From positions 42,921,001 to 42,985,000 of the forward strand of contig CM065387.1 in the NCBI GenBank assembly GCA_033060915.1: 64,000 nucleotides of DNA. Direction: 5' to 3'. Of the stretch, positions 1-9,532 are shown one piece after another (the stretch's first letter is position 1; the number at the start of each line of letters is the position of its first letter). The DNA comes from Euryodendron excelsum. Lineage: Eukaryota; Streptophyta; Magnoliopsida; Ericales; Pentaphylacaceae. Both the position numbers and the translations under genes were made by a program. The notes under the pieces were generated by a model. It was not told the DNA's origin. It saw only the letters and a program-made list of their open reading frames with translations, and made no database searches.

Positions 1-332
1 GCTGATAACTCTGGTTTACGAAGCAGTGGCTCTCATAGTTATTTCAGGACGATCAACGTAATTGAAAGTTTTGTTTTCCATTTTCAATCTTGATTTGGCC
101 TTTCAATTATGGATGATCCACTGTAATTTTAGGCCACTAAACTTATGTGCAACACCATGGTTTTGGTATATTCACAGTATGAAATGAAACAATTCCTATT
201 ACTGTATTATGGGATTACCCTCTCCTCTTTATCTTATATTGTTCAAACGACCATGTTGCTATAAAATATATTTTGAGTGATACTTGCGTAGTTCCATGTC
301 AACTCCTTTTTCATGGTATTAACTGTGAACAG
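1..332. other. Upstream intron sequence of the HAD gene
   Basis: No exon could be supported here. The stretch ends in an acceptor (AG at 331-332) directly before the first recognisable exon of the HAD hydrolase, so it is most simply an intron of that gene. The earlier exons, including the catalytic HAD motif I, would lie left of the window. Confidence 0.5.
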
Positions 333-1598
333 GAGAAGTGATTCTTGGTTTGCAGCACTTGGAAGGTCCTGCATTCACATGACGTGGAATGACCGGGGGG
401 CTATATTGCTCAAGGTATGGTAAATGAAAGAATGGTTTTAGATAATATATCCTCCCCTACATTCTCTCTCCAAATTTAACTAAAACAATCTAATATTTTG
501 TTTTTTTATCCCTTTCTGTACTTCAAGTTACGTGAAATATCTTCCTGTGAAAATATTAATTATTTTTTTTATCTATGTTTCCATTATACAATATGTAGAA
601 TCTCTCTAGCTGCAAGTGGATAAACTGTAGGACCGATGCTCTTTGAGAAGGCTGTTTAAACTTAGTTTGAGATACCCACTTCTTTAAGTACAGGAAAAAC
701 TTTGCTGATTCTGCAAATTTCAAGTTTAGCCTAGTTCTGAAAGTAAAAGGAGACGAGGGTCCAAAGAATTGGGATCCAATTTTGGGAAACCAGAGGAAAT
801 AGCTACCTATTTATCAAGGAAGTTGTCCTATTATCAATCAGGGTAAAGTCGCTGATTCATGTAAATGTCCATTTTCATCCTAGAATCATCCATTTATGCC
901 CTCTCTTTTAGTTTGCATCACTCACCGTTGCCCAGAATATCACGACGTTCATCTGGACTATAAGCACCGGCGAAACACTGTAAACAAGCATGTATTTCGT
1001 TTTCTGACTAATGTAAATAAAGAATATCCTGAACAAAAAAAGAATATCTTGATAACTTAAGCTCAATTAAATAAGCAAACTATAGCACGGTAATCATACC
1101 TGGAGAGAACTGTGAGTTAATTACCATACACATATTTTGTATTGCTTTAGGGCCTAGGTTTACAATTGGTGAAGAATGTTGAAGAAGCTGACTTCATTTT
1201 AGCCCATGGAACTGAAGCCTTGGGGCTTGCTTCTGGTACTGCACTTCCTATGAAACTTGAAGATCTTGAGAAAATATTGGAGCAGTGTGCAGCTAAAAAT
1301 ATTCCTATGGTTGTAGCAAATCCAGATTTTGTGACAGTGGAGGCCAGAGCTCTACGTGTCATGCCTGGTAAAGATTTTCATGTTGGAATCAATTATTCTC
1401 TTAATTTTTTTGAAACTTGAATGAAAATATACATTAATAAGAGAAGGACAAAAATATCCATGATGGAATCAGTAATTTGCTATTTCAGAATTTGAAAAGT
1501 CATGAATATGATTTCACTACTAGTATCTGCCTCTTGTATGTAACTTTTTGCTTTGGTAAGTTCTGTTTATCTGTTCCTCTTTTCCTCTTTCTCCTCTC

Positions 1599-1602
<4 letters not shown>

Positions 1603-1644
<42 letters not shown>
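1603..1644. repeat. (CT)n microsatellite
   Basis: A run of about 42 bases of pure CT dinucleotides inside the large intron of the HAD gene. It gives spurious Arg-Glu or Leu-Ser repeat reading frames on the two strands. Confidence 0.95.
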
Positions 1645-1646
<2 letters not shown>

Positions 1647-3954
1647 CACGTGTCCCCCACACTGTTACGTTCTTTTTTTGTTTTTGTTATACTTTCTTTT
1701 GTTTCAGCGACTCTTTCTGAGATTGTGGCGCATAACTGAAAAAAATTGTAGTCCACTCTATATAAGTTGCACTTCGTGTTAGCTTCTTGCAATTCCATCA
1801 AATTAATTTTTAACTTCCCGTGCACATAAGTGCAGGAGTGCACGTAAAAGAGTTGTTTGCCAAGAATGCACATTTTAGACCATATGCACCTAAGATAGGA
1901 AAGACCTAGGCAATTTACTCAGTCATGATGAAACTGTATAAGGATGCTTTTAAAAGTGAATCAATTATTTAGATCTTTCTAGCCATCACGTGGCCGCTGT
2001 TTCTATTTTTTCTTCCAGCTATGGCACAGCTGTGTAATGTCCAAGTCTTCTTTCATGAAATTATTCATTGAAAATTTACCAAATTAATGGAATCTACTTT
2101 TCTCCTAATCTATGGCATGTACGGAAATAATGATCACGAATTATGTGTAAACTGATGCTGTTGGCCACAAATGAGCTGCTTTCTCAATATTGTTGATAGT
2201 ACGTCAGAGTCATGTCGTGCATCTTATTCACTTCAATATCTCTCTCTACATCTATCTATCTATCTATCTACATACTATGGGCACAGATATGAATGTGCGA
2301 ACTTATCGATTCAAAAGTTCCTTATCTTTTCTTCAAGTAAACAAAATAAACAAATAAATAGAAGAAAAAACTTCATAGATGCTATCATGATGAGCGAAAA
2401 CTGGTGTTCTTTATCTTCGTTGGTTTATAGCTTTTGCATGCTGTTGGTATCTTTTTTTTTTTGTTTTCAAATTCTTTTTTATTCCTGATTAAAGATCAAA
2501 TTTGTTAGGTACATCGGCAGCCAAATATGAAAATTTTGGTGGGGAAGTAAAATGGATGGGCAAGCCTGATGAGGTGAGATAGGCACAGCAGTAGTATTTT
2601 TTTCCCCCTAAGTTACCCTCAAAGTTTCAAATACACTCTGAATTTCTGCATGAAGTTGGTCCAAATTGCATCTATTCACACAAATGCTCAAGATAATTCA
2701 GCTATCAATGCATGTGAGCACAAATGTTGTAGTTTTGTTGTTTTAGGAGTTTTCATATCTGAACATTATATGTATTTACCATATGGTCTAATAAGTCTTG
2801 TTTTCCTCAACTCCTGCAACTCGCTTTTCTTGTGTAAGTTCACAATTGTTTGCAGCCATGAGAGTTGGAAATTATTCTCTCCTCACTCAAAAGTTGGTAC
2901 AATGACTTGAATTGTAAATAACATTTAATAATGGCCCTTGTTTTTTAATATTAATTGCCCAAAACTTGTGTCTAGTTTTGTTATGCGATGTTGAATAGTG
3001 CTCAAAAGCTTTTTCTGGTTGCAATATTTCATTATTAATCAAGCTCTGCAAACCTATGTGGCATCTACAAACACAGCCAATTGAAATGTTTGTAGCTATC
3101 TGTGCAATACTAGGCCAAACACTGTCTAATTGGATTCTCATTAGCAAATTGAACATGTATTCTTGAATTTGTGGTTATGACCATTACTTTTTACCTTAAA
3201 TTTTCTGAAATGATGTTACAAGTTCCGCAACTAACATCGTGGGTGCTAAATTAAATTATGACCTTCGAGTTCTAATGGTGAAATCAATACAAAATGAAAC
3301 ACTGGAAATGGAAGTGGTGTTGGTTTCCTTTTACCAGAATATCTGCGGATGTTATTGTCTTTTCTTCTCTTATTAGTTTTCTGCGCCTTCGCAATTATGT
3401 TTATAATATGGTGTTTCAGAAAATCTATAAATCAGCTATGGCCATGGCTGGTGTGGATGCTGTTGATTGTGTTGCTGTGGGTGACTCTGTCTACCATGAT
3501 ATAAAGGGTGCTAATATTGCTGGGATACAATCAGCATTTATTGCTGGTGGGATCCATGCAACTTGTTAGGAAAAGTAGCTCATTTTGTGCCATGTAAATT
3601 GAGAGTTAAAATCTCTTTATATCTTGTGTGAGGCTTGAATGTATTGATCACATTGTAATGACCTTAGATGTTAGGAATTTGCCTCCAATTAGCCTCAAGG
3701 GAAGAATCAACAAGAAGTGGATGAATTTTGGGGAGATGGGTCTTGTGCCAATCTCATTGAATTTGCCTTTAGCAGGTCAGTTCAGTTGTAACTAGTTTTT
3801 GGCCAAGATTTTGTTTGAATTGGAAAAGGCTCATTAGAAGAAAAGTTGTAGATCTTCGAGTCTTCTTTTCAGAAAATATTGAATCGCATCAATCCAACAT
3901 CTGAGTAAAACATTACAGCTAAAATACTAAAGACAGCTAGTGTAAGCCCTGTCT

Positions 3955-4132
3955 AGCGGACTCAACCGCGCTAGAGCAGGGTCCTGATACTTCAGCAAAA
4001 TTTTAGTTCCAGAGAAGCCCACTCTTAGGTGGACTCCACCCCGCTAGAGTAGGGTCCTCAAGCTTCAAAAAAGTTTGGTTCTAGTGAAGCCTGCTCTCAG
4101 GCGGACTCCACCCCGCTAGAGCGGAGTCCAAT
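3955..4132 (+). repeat. Three ~72-bp tandem units with palindromic cores
   Basis: Three units lie inside the solo LTR, with GGACTC cores starting near 3958, 4031 and 4103 (spacing 73 and 72 bp). Each core is a near-perfect palindrome of the form GGACTCCACC...GAGCGGAGTCC around CGCTAGAG. The third unit is the most symmetrical. Confidence 0.75.
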
Positions 4133-4482
4133 GATTTAGCATGCGGCAGGAAAGGTTTCTGTCTGTATCTACCTTTCAACCCTGCACTAAAAAGCTAAAA
4201 AGTAGCTTTAACCCATCAAGGAACATGTGAGAACATATGGAAGGTATCTCAGTTGGTCTTCACACATCAAGAAACATTATTTTACATCATTTACAAGCAT
4301 GAATCATATATACATCTTGTGCACATGAAGATTCAACCTGCCCATACTTTTGTGCACATGAAGATCAACTTGCCCATACTGTTGAGCACATGAGCCCATA
4401 CACTTATGCACATGGGGATCAAAGGGAGAGAGGTTCTAAAGTTTTCTTTTTCAGCCAATAAGGGCTTGTAGCAAGTAGCTAT

Positions 4483-4503
4483 AATATATATATATATATA
4501 TAT
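4483..4503. repeat. (AT)n microsatellite in the solo LTR
   Basis: About 20 bases of alternating TA within the LTR, shortly upstream of TATA-like sequence. It is a simple repeat with no other feature. Confidence 0.8.
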
Positions 4504-5236
4504 AGAAGAGATTCAAGTGTGTTGAGTGAGAGAATAAAAGCAAGAATCTAGAGAGAATAGATTCAAGTGTTGTAAGTGAGCTCTCTCCCACTTAGAGTCC
4601 TCTACTTCATATGTCAAGCGCCTACATGTTTTAAAAGTACTTTTCATCATACTTTCTTATATACCATCAAAGAGAAGAGTGCAGCTTGTAGTGATTCAAG
4701 TTGCTAAATCAAAGAGAGTAGCTTGTGGTGATTCAAGTTGCTAGATCGAAGAGCTTAATTGTAGACTCGGTGGAGAATCAAACACTAGAACGAGTTCGTG
4801 GATTCGGATGGTGTACAAGCTGCAAAGTTGAATCCTAGATGTGGATTCAATGGTGTGAGAGGGTTGTAAGGCATTCTTGTACTTTGTTATTTATGTAATG
4901 CTTGATTGGTGTTGGACTAAGTCCCGTGGTTGTCTCCCTCAAGGGTTTTCACACTAAAAATCTTGTGTGTTGATGGTTGTGTGTTTTGATTTCTGTTTAT
5001 AGTTTGCTTTAGATTAATCATTGCTAACACTTACATGAAAAATTGAGTAGAGGGCCTATTCATCCCCCTCTAGGTCCATCTTAAAATATAAATCTATATT
5101 ACTAAGAACACTTGTTTTTCTCACAACTAAACTTGGACTTGGTGGTTTTGGAGAAGTGCCAGACTCATCTACGGTGCAGGCTCTTGCATCTAAGTATAAT
5201 GCTCATTGGTCTTATGTCTTACCATTTATGTGGTAG

Positions 5237-5844
5237 TCTCTTGGTAAGTATTCTTGTTCTTCCCCCTTTATGCTAATTAACTCATAGAGCTGAAACACGT
5301 AAGGAATAGGACCCTTAATTCACTTAAAGACGAGGAGAACAAAGTCTAACTATTGAACCAACCTCTTGTTGGTATAGATATCCACATTGCCCTTGTTTTT
5401 TTGTTTAATAAACTTCCTTCCAACTAACCTAATCCAAGGACATCATTGTCCAAACCAAACAATTTTTTTTTTTCTTTTTAATTCCAATCATTTCCAAATA
5501 CAAAATGAAATTTCCTTGTAGAAAATCATTCCACTTCTTTTTCCATTTTGAAATCTAATTCCTAGATTTGGTTCCAAACACAAATATTCTTTCATGATCT
5601 GTGGGTTGTGGTGAGTGGTTACCGTGAACAGTTCACTACACCAGCAGAATCCCCGACACTGGCTGTTAAAAGCTGGCCAGAGAGAAGATACCAATTTACT
5701 TTACTAAGAGCAGTTTTGTATTATCAAATCAATGAATACAATGAGATTGGGTCTCTAGAATCAAGAATTATACATAACCTCCTATATCGAAACAGTTACA
5801 TGAATCTGATAGTTCTAACAACTTGATGCTCTGTTTTGGCCTCC
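5237..5844. other. 3' flank of the HAD gene, no gene seen
   Basis: The first ~110 bases are the 3' untranslated region or flank of the HAD gene. They are also preserved downstream of the decayed paralogue at about 12,360-12,470, so the duplication included the 3' end. The rest is AT-rich and I recognise nothing in it. Confidence 0.6.
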
Positions 5845-5941
5845 GAACACAATGCTCAACAGAGTATTTGTTACAACCACTCTTCTAGCCAATGAACACA
5901 ATGCTCAACAGAGTATTTGTTACAACCACTCTTCTAGCCAA
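5845..5941 (+). repeat. 49-bp direct tandem duplication
   Basis: Two practically identical copies, starting at GAACACAATG at 5845 and 5894, end in CTTCTAGCC. The duplication lies just upstream of the MAP kinase fragment. Confidence 0.9.
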
Positions 5942-6009
5942 CGTCATTTATTCTTACCAGCCTCATTTGAACCCTCGTTTTGGTCTGGATTTAAGACGCT
6001 CGATTTTGA

Positions 6010-6380
6010 TACATCCAATACGACATTTCTGGCAACATCTTCGAATTCACTGCCAAGTACAAGTCCCCCAATCGTGGCCATCGGCAAAGGCGCCTACGGC
6101 ATCGTATGGTATCCCCTCTTTCTCTGTTTATCTATCTATCTATATATGTATGTATGTATCTCCCTTCAAGTTTCAGCTTTTTGGGGAAATTTGCATTTTT
6201 TTTATGTTGTTCTTTCTCTCTGTCTTGCTTTCATATGAATTGGTTCGGCTTTGAATTCAGAGACAAACGAGCATGTTGTGATTAAGAAGGTTGCAAATGC
6301 TTTCGAAAATAAATAAAGTTGATGCAAAGAGGACTCTGCGCAAGATCAAGCTTCTTTGCCACACGGAACATGAAAATGTC
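6010..6380 (+). pseudogene. MAP kinase N-terminal fragment (two exon pieces)
   Basis: The first piece (6010-6108) encodes 'YIQYDISGNIFEFTAKYK', then after a one-base frameshift in a C run the ATP-binding loop 'IGKGAYGIV'. It stops at a GT exactly where plant MAP kinase genes commonly carry intron 1. The second piece (about 6249-6380) encodes 'LNSETNEHVVIKKVANAF', including the catalytic Lys of the VIKK motif. After another frameshift at AATAAATAAAG it continues as 'DAKRTLRKIKLL' and 'EHENV'. This is subdomains I-IV of a plant MAPK of group A or B. No downstream kinase exons (HRD, DFG, TEY) follow before 6,856. The preserved intron shows it came from a genomic copy and not a retrotransposed mRNA. 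Two frameshifts and the missing catalytic core make it a dead fragment. Confidence 0.8.
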
Positions 6381-6855
6381 AGTGAGTGATAAATTATATA
6401 ATTTTATTCAGTTCGATTTGATTTACTGCAATTACAGTCTTAATGGGACTGAAATTAGATTTCTTCAATCATTTGTAATCACTATTAGCAAAATGCATTG
6501 TATGTGGATGACCTTATAAAAAAGCAGGGAACACAAATGAACAGTCTGGAGGAAGCCCTCATCCATTTACATAGGCATGTGCCCTAATTGCTCTATGTTA
6601 TGAAACTTATGGCAACTGAAGTAAATTTTAATCCCCTCAGTGGAATGTCTTCTTCTTATTCATACCAATGCTTATCTGCTTATCCATGTGTACCAATAAT
6701 TATATATCAATCTGAGAATTATATGGCATTCCGCAGAAGCATTCATTTTTTTTTTTGGTTTAACTTAAAAGCAAAAATTAGAACTATAAAAAATAGAAAG
6801 AGAACCATTTTTATTCACGGAATTCACCAATCACATAGGAGGTAACAATCTGTCA
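6381..6855. other. AT-rich spacer, no gene seen
   Basis: This could be intron or flank of the MAPK fragment. I see no recognisable exon and no repeat borders. Confidence 0.4.
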
Positions 6856-7510
6856 ATTAGCTATGGCCATGGCTGGTATCGATGCTGTTGATTGTATTAC
6901 TGTGTGTGACTCTGTCCACCATGATATAAATGGTGCTGATATAGCTGGGATACAATTAGTGTCTACACCTTGTGGGATCCATGCAACTGAACTTGGACTT
7001 GCTAATTTTTTTAAAACTAGCAGATTCATCTTCGTTGCAGGCTTTTGCATTTAAGTATTGTCACATCTTGTTTTTCCCGCTCTTGTGTGAAAAAACAAAC
7101 ATGACTAAGTTTGAAAAGATTGCGACGGGTTTTGATCTCTTAAAAACTTGATAAGGGATTTTTTTTTGGAAAATTTGGGTAGTCGCCACCTATCATGGAT
7201 AAAGGTCTGTTTGGTAGCTTAAAGTAAGCATGTTCTAAGAACACCCTTGGTTTTGAAATATTTTTTTATTTTGAAAATTGATTTGATTTTTGAAAGCCAT
7301 ATGTTGAAAATGACTCCAAGTTGGTCTCACGAACTGAAGGTCTTGGCAGTTTGTTATGAGTAGGGAAGGACCTACACCGCCTAGTACTTGGTACCACATG
7401 TCAATTCACCCTATACTTTGCTCATTCTATCCGGGCTTTGTTTAAATTATTGAAAATAGATTTGATACTTTGAAAAGTGGTTGGGTTGGTCATCACACTA
7501 GGGATGAATA

Positions 7511-9532
7511 TGTTGGCCCAAAAGGCAACCCAAGAGAGGGGGAGGGATAAATTGGATTTTTTAAAGATTAATAACAATTAAGATTAATTAAAATTAATCA
7601 AATCAAATTAACATTGATCAATCTATATATATAAAGCAATGTAATCAAGGGAAGAAAAATAACAAAGCAATAGAAAGAACACAAAGAATTACTGAGGTTC
7701 AACCACAAACCGTGGTTTACGTCTTCACCCCAAAATCCCCTTGAAGTCTTTCCTCCACTATGTAATCTCTAATTACAAATGGATGCTGATTGACCAAGTG
7801 TTCAGCTCACTATACACAAGAACTTCTTTTCCAAGTTCTTCAGCCACCAAGTGGTTTTGTCCTAGATCCACTCAAACTTACAAGAGTTTTTCTTTCAAAA
7901 GAGAACTCTCAAACTCTCACTTACAAGTGTATAGAGATATACAAGTAACTTACAAATTCTCTAACAAGAGTGGATTAAACAATCAAAGCTCACAAAGTGA
8001 AGACAAGAAGAATGTCCAGAATTTTCAAGTTGATCAATCAGTGGATTGTTGTTTCTTGTCTCTCTTCCTTATTATAAATGCAGTTGGAAGCTTATATATA
8101 AATCCCTGTATTGATTTCATCCGTTGGAGGTTGTTTGGACTCATTTAATGCACGTCCAGTCCGTTATAACGTTTGAAAAACTAGCCGTTATATCCCAGGG
8201 GTCGACTCCAGGCTTAAAGACTCGACTTTTCTGATTCTGCATGTATCAGATGTTGTCCATTGTCTCCATGTGTCGGCTCTTTATATCAATGAGTTGGCTC
8301 ATTGATAATTCTGTTTTCACCTTATTTTGCTTCTGTCTTTATGAGTCGGCTCCTCATTTCCATGAGTCGGCTCTTTGCACAGAAAACTTGCTTCAGTCTT
8401 CATGAGTCGATTCTTTATATTCAAGAGTCGGCTCTTTTCTCATTTAGTTTTCAAGTTTTCTGCTTCTGTCTTCATGAGTCAGCTCCTCATTTCTATGAGT
8501 CGACTTTTTGCACATTTTGTCTTTCAAGTCTTTTGCGTCTGTCTCCATGAGTCGGCTCTTCATTCCCATGAGCCGGCTCATTGCCCAGAAATCTGCTTTC
8601 TAACTTTCAATGATCCAGTTCATCTCAGCAATATTATAAGATCTTCAAGGAGTCTTCTCTTTGGGGTATGATAATCAATCAAACTCTTTAACTCACCAAG
8701 GTTAGCTTCTATTCAATTTGAATTGAATGAATCATTTGATATTCATCTATCCTTGATTTCCAAACTGTCAGGGCTTCACTTTATCAATGTTGATCTTTTC
8801 TTTTTTGTTGCAAAACTTCCTCTTTCATTGTAGAACTATCTCTTTCAATGCCAAGCTTTCTCTATTATGTAGAGTTCACAATGCTTCATTGCCGATTTCT
8901 TCTCTTTGCTAGAAGTTCTTTTTTCTTCTTTAAAATCACTTCAATGAGACTTTCATAAGTTTGATGAAATCTCTTCATACATATTGCCTTCATTGATTCT
9001 TTATATCTCAGAAGAATTCTTCACTTGGATTCCAAGTAGAAATTAGACAATCAATATGAATCTCCTTCTTAAGTAACTTCAATCACATAATCTGGAATTG
9101 ATCTTTGCATACTTAATGAAGTCTTCTCTTAAGCATTTTCAATCTCTTCAACAATCAATTAATCTTTAACTGATCATTGCACTCTTTGATGAAGTCTTCT
9201 ATCTTTTTTAGTGTAAATCAATCTTCATTGAGTCTATGCATATCTGATGAAAGTTTTATTTGAACACCTTCATTTTGTTCGAATGCAAATCATTTGTTTG
9301 AAGTAAAAATAGGCGTTAATGCTCTGTTTGGTTCATTACATAGCTCTTTAGAGTTCATTGTTTGATCCTGAGTTTGCTGTGCATCCATCTTAACATGTAT
9401 TAGACTTAAAACTGAATTTTAAGACTAAATTACAAACTTTATTCATCTGCACACTAAGTGAATGCATTAGTAAAATAACACAATGTTTAGTTATCATCAA
9501 AATCAATCACGGGGATCAACCTTGAGTCAACA
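7511..9532 (-). mobile_element. Nested solo LTR (copia SIRE/Maximus-like), minus orientation
   Basis: It lies inside the 7,059-12,324 element. It begins TGTTGGCCC and ends GAGTCAACA, so the ends form the inverted repeat TGTTG/CAACA. It is flanked by GAATA (7506-7510) and GAATG (9533-9537), a 5-bp duplication with one mismatch. Read on the minus strand it starts TGTTGACTCAAGG and runs into a TGATTGATTTTGATGATAAC-like stretch. It ends in a CCTCCCCCTCTCTTGG segment, all features that I associate with SIRE/Maximus copia LTRs. It has no coding region. Being nested, it inserted after the surrounding element did. Confidence 0.75.
8225..8590 (-). repeat. Array of GAGTCGGCTC-type repeats in the nested LTR
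   Basis: Ten or so copies of a decamer close to GAGTCGGCTC, some as the palindrome GAGCCGGCTC, occur in pairs within repeating blocks (CTTCTGTCTTCATGAGTCGG and similar). The array occupies the position that the 72-bp palindromic array holds in the 3,564-5,123 LTR. Confidence 0.75.

Larger units (their letters stand above)
3564..5123 (+). mobile_element. Solo LTR (copia SIRE/Maximus-like) inserted in the HAD exon
   Basis: The element begins TGTTAGG and ends TCTCA. It is bordered on both sides by the perfect 5-bp duplication CAACT (3559-3563 and 5124-5128), the mark of LTR retrotransposon integration. It has no coding capacity, primer-binding site or second LTR copy, so it is read as a solo LTR left by LTR-LTR recombination. 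Near the 3' end is a 'CATCCCCCTCTAGG' segment of the kind common near the ends of long SIRE/Maximus copia LTRs, after a TTGGACTAAGTCCC-like stretch. The lineage assignment is inference. The decayed paralogous exon at 6856-7058 lacks this insertion and shows the empty site, 'ATGCAACTGAACTTGG'. Confidence 0.8.
333..5236 (+). pseudogene. HAD-superfamily (class IIA-like) hydrolase, 3' part, last exon split by an LTR
   Basis: Exons read in one continuous frame at 333-414, 1151-1367, 2509-2573 and 3420-3563, all with GT-AG borders. The product resembles the plant HAD-IIA hydrolase family that I associate with TIGR01459; this is a family match from memory, not a search. Visible landmarks are 'WFAALGRSCIHMTWND' in the first exon, the motif III-like 'WMGKPDE' and the motif IV-like 'VGDSVYHDIKGA', which holds metal-binding acidic residues. 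The catalytic nucleophile motif lies outside the window. The last exon should run on from 'GGIHAT' into 'LGLGGFGEVPDSS' and stop at 5234-5236. That remainder is present and open at 5129-5236, but it is separated from the exon by a 1,560-bp LTR whose first bases encode Cys-stop (3564-3569). Either a protein about 36 residues short is made, or the gene is dead. Introns 415-1150, 1368-2508 and 2574-3419 hold no other gene. Confidence 0.8.

Noticed and set aside
1520..1873. Open frames with Arg-Glu or Leu-Ser runs at 1.5-1.9 kb and at 16.5-16.7 kb
   Set aside because: They are translations of CT/GA microsatellites within introns and are not conserved proteins.
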